Positions 26,284-36,881 of a DNA stretch of 64,000 nucleotides are shown piece by piece. The notes under the pieces are model-generated. The model was not told the origin of the DNA. It saw only the letters and a list, made by a program, of their open reading frames with translations, and did not search any database. Each line of letters begins with the position of its first letter. Position 1 is the first letter of the stretch. This DNA is from Parabacteroides sp. (GTDB lineage: Bacteria > Bacteroidota > Bacteroidia > Bacteroidales > Tannerellaceae): positions 1 through 64,000 of the forward strand of contig DXVO01000029.1 of assembly GCA_019417325.1 (NCBI GenBank), read 5' to 3'. A program made the position numbers and the translations under genes.

Positions 26284-27010
26284 GTTTTTTTTCTAAAATT
26301 GCTGTGATTTCATCTTCCGTCAATTCCTTTACATTTGTTATGGTAAAAACATCCGAAAGAAAATCTCCGTATTGGTTACATTCGTTTATTATTTTGTCGA
26401 GTGTTAGTTTTATATCTGTACGTACCGGTATCAGGAATACCAACTCTACATATTCGTCGTGTATGCTAAGGCGTTCGATTTCACAATCAGCCCTTGGCAA
26501 AGAATAAGCAAACTCACGTTCGATTACTGTCCGCTGATAATCCTGGAAAGGTTTCAATTCTTTTGCGAGTATCAACACATAAAAACGCAATTTCTCCCCT
26601 TTCCCACCTAAACCGGTAGATATATAAATCTGTTTTTCGTCCGACAATTCGGATTCCAGCGAGATACGGCTTTCCATCAATGCCATACTTGCCCAGTCTC
26701 TGACATCCTGCCCCGGCGACTTTACATAATCCTCAAGCATACGGTAGGCTTTAACCTGGCGGGAAGTAGCCAATACGGATAATATGTATTTCTTACGTTC
26801 CGTTGTCACCTCCGGGTCTTCCAAACCTTCCGAGAAAATCATATAATCAGAATCTGTCAATTCCGATTTATTTTTCTTTACCTCTTCCGAATATTTAAAA
26901 TATTCCATTTGAAGCTCCACCGGTACACGCTGTTCCAATATGTGAAAATGTCCGTTCAAATGATTGAAGGACTCCTGAAATTTCTTAAATATGTTGTTTT
27001 CTTCTTCCAT
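26255..27010 (-). CDS. Hypothetical protein with HEAT-like helices
   Basis: 251 residues, no signal peptide or membrane helix. Residues about 45-115 form short helical repeats resembling HEAT/PBS repeats (TTERKKYILSVLATSRQVKAYRML ... QDVRDWASMALMES). The C-terminal part is alpha/beta (LRFYVLILAKELKPFQ ... ERLSIHDEYVELVFLIPVRTDIK). Not recognised beyond that. It overlaps the GtrA gene by 29 bases and heads a three-gene run with uraA; the pairing suggests co-expression rather than shared function. Confidence 0.8.
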   Translation of the reverse strand: MEEENNIFKKFQESFNHLNGHFHILEQRVPVELQMEYFKYSEEVKKNKSELTDSDYMIFSEGLEDPEVTTERKKYILSVLATSRQVKAYRMLEDYVKSPGQDVRDWASMALMESRISLESELSDEKQIYISTGLGGKGEKLRFYVLILAKELKPFQDYQRTVIEREFAYSLPRADCEIERLSIHDEYVELVFLIPVRTDIKLTLDKIINECNQYGDFLSDVFTITNVKELTEDEITAILEKKHGGDNQASR

Positions 27011-27172
27011 AGATTTGTTTCCTTATTATATGTATACTATATAAACAAGAAATTAAGACAAATATACGGCTTTTTCCCAATAATTAAGGAAAGATAAAAT
27101 AAAAGGAAGCGTTGCCGGAGATTCTTTATGGCTTCAAACCGTTACTATTCATGTTGATATTTCTTATAATAG

Positions 27173-27228
27173 AAAAAAGGAAAGGACTTCGTATGCCAGT
27201 AAAACAGATGAAGTCCTTTCCTTTTTTT
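27173..27228 (-). terminator. Terminator of the sulfatase operon
   Basis: GGAAAGGACTTC and GAAGTCCTTTCC form a 12-bp perfect stem flanked by A-run and T-run, extending to about 18 pairs (27173-27190 with 27210-27227). It lies 15 bases after the stop of the last sulfatase gene and would work on either strand. Confidence 0.9.
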
Positions 27229-27242
27229 CAAGTTTTTATCTT

Positions 27243-28910
27243 TCACTTCGGGCGGGGAACAACCATATAATCTTTCTCCCACTCTTCATAACGGGCCACC
27301 ATATCTTTTACCTTATCCGGATATTGCTCTGCCAGATTATACATTTCACTGCGATCTTCATTCAGATTGTAAAGTTCCCAACTTTTCTTATTGTTTGGCC
27401 AAACAATCTTCCAACCGGAAGCATCGATCAGGGCTTTCTCATTAAAATGCTCGAAACATAATTCGTTATGCCCTTTACGTACACCGGTTTTAAATATCGG
27501 GTCCAGGCTCTGACCGGCTAAAGGAATTATCTTATGCCCATTATATTCTGCCGGATATTTCGTTCCGGAGATATCCAGGCAAGTTGCCATAATATCCATT
27601 ACGTGCCCCATCTGCGTTGTAATCGAGCCTTTTGGCTGTTTGATACCTTTCGGCCAGTGGGCAATCATCGGAGTACAAATCCCCCCTTCATACGATTTTG
27701 CCTTCCAGAAACGGAACGGGGTATTGGCTGCATTCGCCCATTTAGCCCCTACAGATGCATAACTGGTTTCCGGGCCGGGCATCACCTCTTTCTGACGGGG
27801 ATAAACGATTTTCCGTCCATCACGTGTCTCCGCCGGACGGTCATTCTCGCCTTCCGAATAATTTTGGCAGTCTTCGTTGCTACATCCGTTATCCGACATA
27901 AAAAGGATTAAGGTATTATCCAGCTGACCGTTTTTATGAAGCGTTTCTATTACGCGACCGATCTCCTGGTCCATCCTGTCGACCATTGCTGCATGAACAG
28001 CCATCGCACGGGCATCCCATTCTTTGGTCGGGTTCTCTTCCCAAGAGTCGTTGAACTGGCGAGGAGAAAGGTAATTGTCGGCATCACCAAACAGTTTCAT
28101 TTCTTTCATTCGCTGGTAACGGGATTCACGTATAGCCTGCCAACCGTCTTTATATGTATCTTTATATTTTTCAATATCTTCCGGCAGTGCATGCAACGGC
28201 CAATGCGGACAGTGGAATGCCAGATACATAAAGAAGGGCTTATCTGTTTCCGCATATTTATTTACGTAAGCTACCGCCGTATCAGCTAATGCGATCGTGC
28301 TGTAATAATCTTCAGGAACGGAATTCACAGGTTTGTCTCCACTTATTAAACTGAATGGATCAAAATAATCCACTACTCCGTAAATCGTTCCATAGCAATC
28401 CTGAAAACCACGGTTGATCGGGTAGTTTTCTTTCGGGGTAAACTCATCATGTTGTACCTGATGTGCTAACCACTGACGCTGGTCCGGACGTAAAGGCGTT
28501 TCGGCAATATGCCATTTACCTACCCAAGCTGTTTGGTAACCATTCTCCTTTAGTGCTTCGGCAATTGTCACCCCGTTCTGGGTCATCGTGCCGCGATAAC
28601 CCGGTTGATGCTCATCAAACGTCATACGTCCGATACCTGCCTGATGCTGGTAAAGTCCGGTCAACAATGAAGCCCGGGTAGGACAACTACGACTTGTATT
28701 ATAAAAATGGGTAAAGCGAAGCCCTTCCGCCGCCAACTTGTCCAGATTGGGAGTATGAATTTCACCGCCATAACATCCCAAGTCTGAATATCCCATATCA
28801 TCTGCCAAAATAACGAGGATATTCGGTCGGGAATCCTGTTGGGCTGAGAGACTGGGAACCAATGTTGCCATTGCTCCCAGATAGCCTAATTTTAAAATAT
28901 TCTTATTCAT
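27243..28910 (-). CDS. Serine-type sulfatase (S1 family)
   Basis: 555 residues, signal peptide ending SLSAQ. Metal ligands Asp37-Asp38 (ILADDMGYSD) and the formylglycine motif S75-C-P-T-R79 followed by ASLLTG. The modified residue is Ser, so maturation needs an anaerobic radical SAM enzyme (anSME). Further family motifs: GKWHI, and FMSDNGCSNED for the second metal site. Secreted to periplasm or surface, it removes sulfate from a glycan or small ester. It is the last gene of the second SusC/SusD operon, 25 bases after the previous sulfatase gene; no anSME gene is in the window. Confidence 0.94.
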   Translation of the reverse strand: MNKNILKLGYLGAMATLVPSLSAQQDSRPNILVILADDMGYSDLGCYGGEIHTPNLDKLAAEGLRFTHFYNTSRSCPTRASLLTGLYQHQAGIGRMTFDEHQPGYRGTMTQNGVTIAEALKENGYQTAWVGKWHIAETPLRPDQRQWLAHQVQHDEFTPKENYPINRGFQDCYGTIYGVVDYFDPFSLISGDKPVNSVPEDYYSTIALADTAVAYVNKYAETDKPFFMYLAFHCPHWPLHALPEDIEKYKDTYKDGWQAIRESRYQRMKEMKLFGDADNYLSPRQFNDSWEENPTKEWDARAMAVHAAMVDRMDQEIGRVIETLHKNGQLDNTLILFMSDNGCSNEDCQNYSEGENDRPAETRDGRKIVYPRQKEVMPGPETSYASVGAKWANAANTPFRFWKAKSYEGGICTPMIAHWPKGIKQPKGSITTQMGHVMDIMATCLDISGTKYPAEYNGHKIIPLAGQSLDPIFKTGVRKGHNELCFEHFNEKALIDASGWKIVWPNNKKSWELYNLNEDRSEMYNLAEQYPDKVKDMVARYEEWEKDYMVVPRPK

Positions 28911-28935
28911 ATAACATTTATATATTTATTGAAGA

Positions 28936-30294
28936 TTATTTTGTCCGTACTTTCCTTTTGGTAAAATACCAGTTGATTACCTTCTGGCTCAGTTCCGAAC
29001 AAAGTTCCGGATATTTGGCAGAGAGATCGGTCGTCTCGTTCGGGTCTATTTTAATATCATAAAGTTCAAGATTTTTCCCGTCCGAATCAACTAACAGTTT
29101 CCAATCACCCCGCCGGATACCCAGATGCGGACTCCGTTGTTTCTTCTGGGGCTTATTGAAATATTTGTTCCGTCCGAAATCCCACATCATATCTTTGGTC
29201 CGCTGCTGCTCCTTGATGCCTAACAACGCCTGGCTCATGTCTTCTCCGCTATATTCGAAACCTTCAATCAGTTTTGCCCCTGCAATCCGACATAAAGAAG
29301 GATAAAGGTCTACCGCATTAATTACACTTTCATTATCTGTTTCACCGGCTTTAATGGTTCCCGGCCAACTGACAATAAACGGCATATTGACGCCTCCCTC
29401 ATAAATACTGTTTTTTGACCCACGGTGTCCATTGGTTCGTGCATTATCGAAAGTCGGCAATGCACCATTATCACTTGTAAAGATAACCAAGGTATTTTCG
29501 CGTATTCCTAACCGTTCGAGTCCCTCCATCAAACGCCCGATCTGCTTGTCATATTGAGTAAGTACAGCCACAAAATTGTTACGGCTTGCCCAGGATTCAG
29601 AGATCGGATAAAACCCTGATGATGGAATCCATGGATCATGCATATCGTCCGGCCAAAGATTAACGAAACACGGTTTATCTTTATGGCGGGCCAAATAATC
29701 CAATGTCTTATCTACAAAATAAGCCGTACGATCCCAACGCTGGATACTATCCTTTTCACTCCAAATCCAATTGGATGCCGTAATCAGCGGGTCCGGGTCC
29801 GGTCCCTCATACGTGGTAACATATTCGTCAAAACCGTATTTCGGTATTTGTGGCGCATCGTCGACATCCCGTCCGCCTCCCATATGCCACTTCCCTATAT
29901 GTGCGGTTGCATAACCGGCGGCTTTCAGCGACTTGGCCATTGTAGGCGCATTACTGTCCAAATAGTCACATTGTTCACAATTGGCATTTCCTTTCCGTTC
30001 GTGCAGGAAAGTATTAATGCCCCATTCCGTCGGAAACATTCCGGTAGTCAGCCCTACACGGGAAGGTGAACTGACCGGCGAGGATGTATAATAATGGTTG
30101 AACTTCAACCCTTGCGATGCAAGTTTATCTATATTAGGGGTACTCACCCACCCGCTGTTGTAACAAGACAAATCACCTATTCCCATATCATCCGTATAAA
30201 TAATGATGATATTTGGCCTCTGTTTCTGAGCAGTCGCATCCACAATATGGACCAGACCACTACACGCTGTTAATAATAAAACTGCTTTATTCAT
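28936..30294 (-). CDS. Serine-type sulfatase (S1 family)
   Basis: 452 residues, signal peptide of about 22 residues. Metal ligands in YTDDMGIGD; formylglycine motif S75-S-P-S-R79 with VGLTTG, again serine-type. GKWHMGG and FTSDNGALPTF complete the active-site set. The start overlaps the stop of the upstream sulfatase gene by 4 bases, indicating coupled translation. It differs clearly in sequence from its two neighbours, so it probably removes sulfate from a different position. Sugar specificity cannot be stated. Confidence 0.94.
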   Translation of the reverse strand: MNKAVLLLTACSGLVHIVDATAQKQRPNIIIIYTDDMGIGDLSCYNSGWVSTPNIDKLASQGLKFNHYYTSSPVSSPSRVGLTTGMFPTEWGINTFLHERKGNANCEQCDYLDSNAPTMAKSLKAAGYATAHIGKWHMGGGRDVDDAPQIPKYGFDEYVTTYEGPDPDPLITASNWIWSEKDSIQRWDRTAYFVDKTLDYLARHKDKPCFVNLWPDDMHDPWIPSSGFYPISESWASRNNFVAVLTQYDKQIGRLMEGLERLGIRENTLVIFTSDNGALPTFDNARTNGHRGSKNSIYEGGVNMPFIVSWPGTIKAGETDNESVINAVDLYPSLCRIAGAKLIEGFEYSGEDMSQALLGIKEQQRTKDMMWDFGRNKYFNKPQKKQRSPHLGIRRGDWKLLVDSDGKNLELYDIKIDPNETTDLSAKYPELCSELSQKVINWYFTKRKVRTK

Positions 30295-31847
30295 GGTATA
30301 CTTCTATGATAATTATAAGGATTTCGTTTGAAAGGGTACTGTCTGCGCGGAACAGGCAGGGGGTCTTGCAAACGAACGTTCCAAATTAATAATTCTTTTA
30401 ACAAATCAAGCTGTTCAGATACATATTTTTTATTATCGAACAAATTATTTACTTCAGAAGGGTCTTCCTTCAGGTTATATAGTTCTCCCCGTCCGTTATT
30501 ATCCATAGCCAATTTCCAGTCTCCTTTACGCACCATCCGCAAAGAACCGCTTTGTGTCCAGGGATTAAGGCCGTCAAAGCTACCTTCTACATTTGTGTTG
30601 CAACATCCGGCCTCTTCAAAAGTGAGAGGTTCATCCATGGTAAAGTCTTCTCCTCCATACCCTTGCTCTACCATAATACTGGAAAACTCTTCACGAGGAT
30701 ACTCTTCTCCTTTCAGCATTGGCCAAAGGCTTCGCCCTTGCACTCCTACTGGAATCTCTACACCTACAACACTACATAATGTCGGGAATATATCGACAAT
30801 AGATACATGTGCATCCATCGGTTTACTTTGAGGCTTAATACCATATCCAGACCAAATCATAGGAATGCGAGTAAGAGACTCTGCCACACCTGAACCTTTG
30901 CGGATAAGTCCGTACTCACCACAATAATCTCCATGATCGGATAAAATAATGAACAATGTATTATCCCCTAAGCCATACGACTCTATCCCTTCTATCAGCC
31001 GTTTCATTTGATCGTCGATCATACGGACCATCCCTAAATAGATGCTTCTTAGAAGAGGTATCTGTTGCTGTAAGTTCGGGCAGGCTTTATCCTCCAATGC
31101 TGCCAGTGCCATGTATTTTTCACCTTTCTTTTCCAGGTCTTTACGGGATGTCAGAAGCGGAGGTAAATTTTCCGGAGGAAACATTGAAAAATAAGGATCG
31201 CATACCTGGGAAGGGGTATGAGGTTCAGGAATAGATACCTGGATAAAAAACGGATTATTTTTTTGTTGTTTAATCCATTCTAATGCGTGACTTACGATTT
31301 GATAAGGCTGTTGCTGTTCGACAGAGAAAGGCGCCGGTTCCAAATAATGTCCAGGTACTTCTTTATTTAAGAACTGAGCAAATGCTTTTTCATCACTTGT
31401 TTCAGGTTTATCTTTACCGCGATGTCCATAGCCGACAAAATAATCAAATGCCGTATTTGCATTTCGATATGTATGGTTTTTTCCGATCAAAGCTGTATGG
31501 TATCCATTTTCTTTCAATATATCCAACAGATCTTTCTCATAATACGCATCAGGTATATTATGATTCGTTCGCACATGAGTTGCACTGGGAAATCTCCCGG
31601 ATAACAAAGAACAACGAGCCGGAGCACTTGCCGGAGCAGATGTATATGCTTTATTAAACCATACAGATTGAGAAGCTAACGAATCGGCATAAGGAGTAAC
31701 CGGCAAAGGAAAACCTTCACGCCCGCAGAGGTCCGCCCGTTGTTGGTCTGTAATGATCAATACAATATTGGGCTTAGCCGGCTGGGCTGACACTGAAGTC
31801 GCAGCCCAACCGGCTAAAGTTAAACATGTACATAAACAATGTTTCAT
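30291..31847 (-). CDS. Serine-type sulfatase (S1 family)
   Basis: 518 residues, signal peptide ending SVSAQ. The first metal site reads ITDQQRAD, with Gln in place of the second Asp as in several S1 subfamilies. The formylglycine motif is S74-A-P-A-R78 with CSLLSG. GKNHTY and LSDHGDYCGEYGL follow. It starts 12 bases after the SusD stop and is the first of three sulfatase genes of this operon. The N-terminal motif is closer to the TDQ group of sulfatases, but the substrate is not assigned. Confidence 0.94.
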   Translation of the reverse strand: MKHCLCTCLTLAGWAATSVSAQPAKPNIVLIITDQQRADLCGREGFPLPVTPYADSLASQSVWFNKAYTSAPASAPARCSLLSGRFPSATHVRTNHNIPDAYYEKDLLDILKENGYHTALIGKNHTYRNANTAFDYFVGYGHRGKDKPETSDEKAFAQFLNKEVPGHYLEPAPFSVEQQQPYQIVSHALEWIKQQKNNPFFIQVSIPEPHTPSQVCDPYFSMFPPENLPPLLTSRKDLEKKGEKYMALAALEDKACPNLQQQIPLLRSIYLGMVRMIDDQMKRLIEGIESYGLGDNTLFIILSDHGDYCGEYGLIRKGSGVAESLTRIPMIWSGYGIKPQSKPMDAHVSIVDIFPTLCSVVGVEIPVGVQGRSLWPMLKGEEYPREEFSSIMVEQGYGGEDFTMDEPLTFEEAGCCNTNVEGSFDGLNPWTQSGSLRMVRKGDWKLAMDNNGRGELYNLKEDPSEVNNLFDNKKYVSEQLDLLKELLIWNVRLQDPLPVPRRQYPFKRNPYNYHRSIP

Positions 31848-31859
31848 CGATTGTCAGGT

Positions 31860-33335
31860 TTAATATCCCTCATTTTGTTTTAATAAAGAATTAGCATCTA
31901 TAGCAGACTGCCTTATAGGAAACCAAACATGAAACTCCCGAGCATTTGTAATACCCCGGTCTCGAGCACATTGAATATACTTCCCTGTTCTAATTAAATC
32001 ACGACGGCGTTTTCCTTCATGATAAAATTCCCATTTACGTTCTTTCAATATTTGTTCCAATAAAGCATCTTTAGACGAGAAATCGCTTAATGAAACATCA
32101 GTAAGGCCTGCTCTATTTCTGATCTGATTAATTAAATCGATACTTGTTTGGTTAACACCTTCCAACTCTAATAAAGCCTCTGCTTTTGCCAACAATATTT
32201 CTGCATAACGGATAAGGGGGAAATCATTACCATGAGCATTACCAGAAGCTGCAGGATCCGGTGGAAATTTGATAGCTCTCGTATCATTTTGGTGAGAAGC
32301 ATCCAATAAATCAATCGTATTACCCTTTGAATCTTTATATTTTGTTACTATTCGACCTTTCCGTTGATCGTTCGCTTCAAAACTATAATAAAAGTCATCA
32401 TAAAGTTTATAATTGGAAGCAAAATTCGACCATTTAGAATTTATAACTCCTTCCAGATATCCATCTATTCCTTCTTTAAAATCCAAAGGCAAATCTGTTG
32501 CTAACAAAATATTAGTTGACCCACTATTAGCTAAACATGTTGTTTCCCATATAAATTCATTGTTTCTCTCATTTTCCAAAGCAAACAACATATTATAGTC
32601 TTTGAATAATTCATATTTCTTGCCTGCTTTACCATCTATAATTTCTTGGGCTGTATCTACACACTTTTGCCATTGATGTGTATTCAGATACCATAAACAC
32701 AGAAACCCTAATGCTGCACCTTTATTTGCTCTTCCATAAGCAGGCTCACTATCTGCCGGATAAAGGACTTTTATTATATCAGTCAACTCCGTTTCCATAA
32801 ATTCAAGAAATTCTTCTTCTGAAGCTCTGGATAATTCCAACGGGTCATCCACACTTCGGCGGATGGGCATTGGCCCATATTGATCCCATAGATAATAATA
32901 GGCCCAAATACGAATAAAACGAGCTTCAGCTTCCATTAGTGTTTTATCCTCTTCCTTTGTAAATCCTGAAGCATTAGATATATTACTTAATACAACATTC
33001 GCATTACGTATCATTTCCCAATATTGCATCCAACTAAATGCTTCCAATTCATTTGACGGATCCCAACGAAAGTTAATCAAAGGGACTGCGGTTCCATTCT
33101 CTCCTCCTCCACTTTGCGTTAAAATATCCGTAGTCATATCTGAGCGTTTTACGATATTTCGGATATCATTGCCTTTACCATAGGCATCAGCCAGCACAGA
33201 TTCTAATCCGGATTTAGAAGCTAATAACGTACTTTCTGTGTATTCTGATTTAACAGGTTCTTCCAATAGAGCTTCACATCCTGAAAACAAAGATAAAGCA
33301 CATATTGAGAACAGATATATTGATAATCGTTTCAT
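31860..33335 (-). CDS. SusD/RagB-family surface glycan-binding lipoprotein
   Basis: 491 residues, lipobox LFSGC (Cys20). SusD hallmarks: EARFIRIWAYYYLWDQYGPMPI, GAALGFLCLWYLNTHQW, LIRYAEILLAKAEALLELEG and ILKERKWEFYHEGKRRRDLIRTGKY. It partners the SusC encoded 20 bases upstream. The following three sulfatase genes point to a sulfated glycan such as mucin or a glycosaminoglycan; that is inference from context. Confidence 0.95.
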   Translation of the reverse strand: MKRLSIYLFSICALSLFSGCEALLEEPVKSEYTESTLLASKSGLESVLADAYGKGNDIRNIVKRSDMTTDILTQSGGGENGTAVPLINFRWDPSNELEAFSWMQYWEMIRNANVVLSNISNASGFTKEEDKTLMEAEARFIRIWAYYYLWDQYGPMPIRRSVDDPLELSRASEEEFLEFMETELTDIIKVLYPADSEPAYGRANKGAALGFLCLWYLNTHQWQKCVDTAQEIIDGKAGKKYELFKDYNMLFALENERNNEFIWETTCLANSGSTNILLATDLPLDFKEGIDGYLEGVINSKWSNFASNYKLYDDFYYSFEANDQRKGRIVTKYKDSKGNTIDLLDASHQNDTRAIKFPPDPAASGNAHGNDFPLIRYAEILLAKAEALLELEGVNQTSIDLINQIRNRAGLTDVSLSDFSSKDALLEQILKERKWEFYHEGKRRRDLIRTGKYIQCARDRGITNAREFHVWFPIRQSAIDANSLLKQNEGY

Positions 33336-33355
33336 AAGACATTGTATTAATCGTA

Positions 33356-36300
33356 TTAAAAATCTAATTTTACTCCAAACATGTATGTTCTTGCGCTTGG
33401 ATAGGAGTTGAAATCCATACGGAAATTCGAGTTATTATTTGAATTCAATGTTGGATCCAGTCCGATGTAGTCTGTCCATGTGAAAAGGTTTTCCGCTGTA
33501 GCATATACTTGCAAGGATGCAATATATTTTGATACTTTAGGGAATGTATAACTCAAACGGATTGTTTTTAAACGAACATAAGATGCATCTGAAATGGTTC
33601 TCGAATTACATACTTTACGCCCAAACTTCAAAGGATTAACAAAAGATGGATATTCATTAGTCGGATTATCAACTGTCCATCTATTCAAATACAGTTCAGA
33701 AAATTTATTTCGTCTGAAACTAATCGGGAAATAATTATCAATCAAATTTCCGTTCAACATATCTACACCTTGAACACCTTCAAAGAAAACATAAAGACCA
33801 AAATTCTTATAAGTAAAAGTGTTACCGAAAGACCAGGAGAAATCAGGGAATGAATTACCTAAAACAACACGGTCTTTATCATCTATTACTCCATCACCAT
33901 TCTGATCCACATACTTCAAATCACCGGGAACATAGTCCTCTTTCATTTTACTATAATCATCATTTACTTGCCATACCCCTTCCACTTCATATCCATAATA
34001 AGAATTCAAAGGAACTCCCGGACGGCGGATAACAACCTGATCAACATGAGTATAGCCAGCTCCAATGATAATTTCATCTATCCCTCCCAAATCTTTCACT
34101 TCATTTTTCATTGCAGAGAACGTGAAATTAGAAGTCCAACTAAAATCACGATTATCAATATTGACTGTATTTAATGACAATTCTATTCCCCGGTTATCGA
34201 TACGACCAATATTAGTTAACTGATTGCTGTATCCTGTCGACTGAGGAATCGGAAGTTCCAACAACATATCTGTTGTCTTTTTCCAAAAGTAATCAATACT
34301 ACCATTCAATCTATTATTGAAAAAACCATAGTCGACTCCAATATTATATTGATCTGTTGTTTCCCATTTCAAATCTGGATTAGGTATTTTCGAGGGTTTA
34401 GTTCCTGTAACCGCTTGACCATTCCAAATAGCATCATTTCCCGAACTATACGTACTAAGAGCAGGATAATTACCTATTTCCTGATTACCTGTACGTCCCC
34501 AGCTTAATCTCATCTTTAATTGGGAAAGAGCATTGAAACTCTTTAAAAAAGATTCATTTGAGATTTTCCATGCTAATGCTGCAGAGGGGAAATAACCGAA
34601 TCGATGATTTGTACCAAAACGTGAAGAACCATCAGCTCGAAAAGTAATAGTTGCCAAATATCTATCATCAAACCCATAATTAAAACGACTAATATAAGAT
34701 GCCAAACGATTTCCGGTCACAGAATTTGTTATCCTAAAAGTTTCCTGATTTCCTAATTGCAAATTGTCAGCACCTAAAGACTCATCCGGGAAATCTGCGG
34801 CACGGCTATTCATACTGGTATTAACAAAACGTTGATAACTCATTCCAAACAAACCACCTACAGAATGTTTATCTTTAAATGTCTTGGCATAGTTCAATGT
34901 ACCTTCTATAATATAGTTACTCTTCTCTGAGTTCTGATTAGAACCTATGCCACCATTATCTTCTCCATATTGCGTCAAACTGGAAATAAAATTCTTTCTA
35001 TTCTCATTTACAAAATCAGTACCCAGGCTAAGTTTGGCAGTCAGTCCATCGATGATACGATATTCTCCGTAAGCAGAAGCCAATATACGATAAGTATCCG
35101 AATGTGATTTCATTCCTTCCTGGATGGCTACAGGATTATCAACAGAAAGAATCGTAGAACGGACATAGTTTCCGTCTTCATCTTTTACAGCAAGAGTCGG
35201 GTCATAATTGTAAGCAGCATACAGAACACCGGCTTCTGCATTTACACCATAACCATTAGCAACAAAATGATCCTTTACATAACTACCGGACACATTAAAA
35301 TTAACGGTTAAGCGGCTGTTAATATTCGATTTCAGGTTCAGACGTGCCCCCCAGCGTTCAAAACTCGTATTCTTAACAATACCGTCCTGATTAGCATAAT
35401 TCAATGACGCATAATAGAATGTCTTCTCATTTCCTCCGGTAAACGATAGCTGATGTTCATGGCTAATTGCATTTTGTTTGGTCACTTCATCTTGCCAGTC
35501 CGTACCCAAGCCATTGTTTGCAATATCTCCAACCCTATAAATCTCACTTTCGCCACCTTCGTCAATAATGGCATTCAATACTCTCTTATAATCAGCTGCA
35601 TTCAATAGGTCCAACTTTTTTGCAGGACTGGAAATGCTGATTGAGCCAGAATAACTGACCTGTTGCTTACCAGTCTTTCCGGACTTCGTTGTTATCAAAA
35701 CAACCCCATTGGCACCTCTTGAACCATAGATAGCTGTAGCAGATGCATCTTTTAAAACTTCTAACGATTCAATATCCGCCGGATTAATAGTGGACATCGG
35801 ATTACGAGGGGTACGGTTACTGTTAAAACCGACAATAGAACCTGATTCTACTGCACGGGAGTTATCAATCGGAACCCCATCGATTACATACAAAGGTTCA
35901 ACTCCTGCATTAATAGAACTTGCCCCACGGATATTAATAGAAAATCCAGCTCCCGGTTCACCACTGTTTTGTATAACACTTACACCTGCGCTTTTACCAA
36001 ATAGCATTTGGTCAACAGATGTACCTATACCCTCTTTTAATTCATCCACTTTTATAGAAGATACGGAACCGGTCAAATCACTCTTCTTCATCGTCCCATA
36101 ACCTACCACTATCACTTCATCCAAAGCCTGCGTATCTTCTTTTAGGATAATGTGCAGCGTATTATTATTTCCAACTTTTACCCGTTGATCCAAATAACCG
36201 ATATAAGAGATACGCAATTCTGCTTTTTCCGGAACTTGAAGAGAAAAGTTTCCGTCCAAATCGGTAATAGTGCCGTTTGTTGTGCCTTCAACTACAATAT

Positions 36301-36718
36301 TTGCACCGATAACAGGCAGGCCGGTTTCATCAACAACGGAACCTTTTATTTTACGGTCATTACTCGTTTGTTTTGGAGAAGTAGTCTTTAAGGTAAGAAC
36401 AATCAGGTTGTTATCATCCGCTTTGTAAGTAATATCCGAGCCTGCAAGAAGTTTACTCATTACCGAATCTATATTCTCATCTTTTGCAGAAAAAGAAATG
36501 ACTTTATCTAAACTTGATAAATCGTTATTATAAAAGAATTTATAATTACTTAAACGCTCTATCTCTTTTAATGCCTGACGGATTGATTGGTTCTTTACAT
36601 GAATCGTTATTTGAGCAAACAACGATGGGGTAAGTATCAGAATAAGCAATATTAATTTAATTGACCTAAATTGCCGTTTTTTAAGGACATAAATAGCCCT
36701 ACTAATTAAATAATTCAT
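33356..36718 (-). CDS. SusC/RagA-family TonB-dependent transporter with STN domain
   Basis: 1120 residues. Long basic N-terminus then signal segment (LILLILILTPSLFAQ), STN domain at about 36-115, carboxypeptidase-D-like domain (GSVVDETGLPVIGANIVVEG ... LRISYIGYLDQRV), TonB-box region DEVIVVGYGTMKKSDLTG, plug with PLYVIDGVPIDN and IESLEVLKDASATAIYGSRG, and an outer-membrane barrel ending MFGVKLDF. With the SusD partner it imports glycan fragments; the STN domain signals to the FecR protein encoded upstream. Confidence 0.97.
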   Translation of the reverse strand: MNYLISRAIYVLKKRQFRSIKLILLILILTPSLFAQITIHVKNQSIRQALKEIERLSNYKFFYNNDLSSLDKVISFSAKDENIDSVMSKLLAGSDITYKADDNNLIVLTLKTTSPKQTSNDRKIKGSVVDETGLPVIGANIVVEGTTNGTITDLDGNFSLQVPEKAELRISYIGYLDQRVKVGNNNTLHIILKEDTQALDEVIVVGYGTMKKSDLTGSVSSIKVDELKEGIGTSVDQMLFGKSAGVSVIQNSGEPGAGFSINIRGASSINAGVEPLYVIDGVPIDNSRAVESGSIVGFNSNRTPRNPMSTINPADIESLEVLKDASATAIYGSRGANGVVLITTKSGKTGKQQVSYSGSISISSPAKKLDLLNAADYKRVLNAIIDEGGESEIYRVGDIANNGLGTDWQDEVTKQNAISHEHQLSFTGGNEKTFYYASLNYANQDGIVKNTSFERWGARLNLKSNINSRLTVNFNVSGSYVKDHFVANGYGVNAEAGVLYAAYNYDPTLAVKDEDGNYVRSTILSVDNPVAIQEGMKSHSDTYRILASAYGEYRIIDGLTAKLSLGTDFVNENRKNFISSLTQYGEDNGGIGSNQNSEKSNYIIEGTLNYAKTFKDKHSVGGLFGMSYQRFVNTSMNSRAADFPDESLGADNLQLGNQETFRITNSVTGNRLASYISRFNYGFDDRYLATITFRADGSSRFGTNHRFGYFPSAALAWKISNESFLKSFNALSQLKMRLSWGRTGNQEIGNYPALSTYSSGNDAIWNGQAVTGTKPSKIPNPDLKWETTDQYNIGVDYGFFNNRLNGSIDYFWKKTTDMLLELPIPQSTGYSNQLTNIGRIDNRGIELSLNTVNIDNRDFSWTSNFTFSAMKNEVKDLGGIDEIIIGAGYTHVDQVVIRRPGVPLNSYYGYEVEGVWQVNDDYSKMKEDYVPGDLKYVDQNGDGVIDDKDRVVLGNSFPDFSWSFGNTFTYKNFGLYVFFEGVQGVDMLNGNLIDNYFPISFRRNKFSELYLNRWTVDNPTNEYPSFVNPLKFGRKVCNSRTISDASYVRLKTIRLSYTFPKVSKYIASLQVYATAENLFTWTDYIGLDPTLNSNNNSNFRMDFNSYPSARTYMFGVKLDF

Positions 36719-36799
36719 AATTTTGTAGACTTAAAGGTATTTATTAATTGCACTTGTTATTTGCGAGATACCGAAGTGCTGTTTATAAATCACGAATTA

Positions 36800-36824
36800 G
36801 GGGATGGTGTCTGTCACTATCCCT
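36800..36824. other. Hairpin between anti-sigma and SusC genes
   Basis: GGGATGGTG and CACTATCCC pair with one mismatch around a 5-base loop, followed by TTTTTT on the plus strand only. Because both flanking genes are on the minus strand, it does not fit a normal terminator for them. It may mark a processing site or stabilise the 5' end of the SusC transcript. Confidence 0.35.
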
Positions 36825-36881
36825 TTTTTACTTTATCCTGTATCTTCCATGCTCTGTATTTTAAATGTTAGACAAACCATA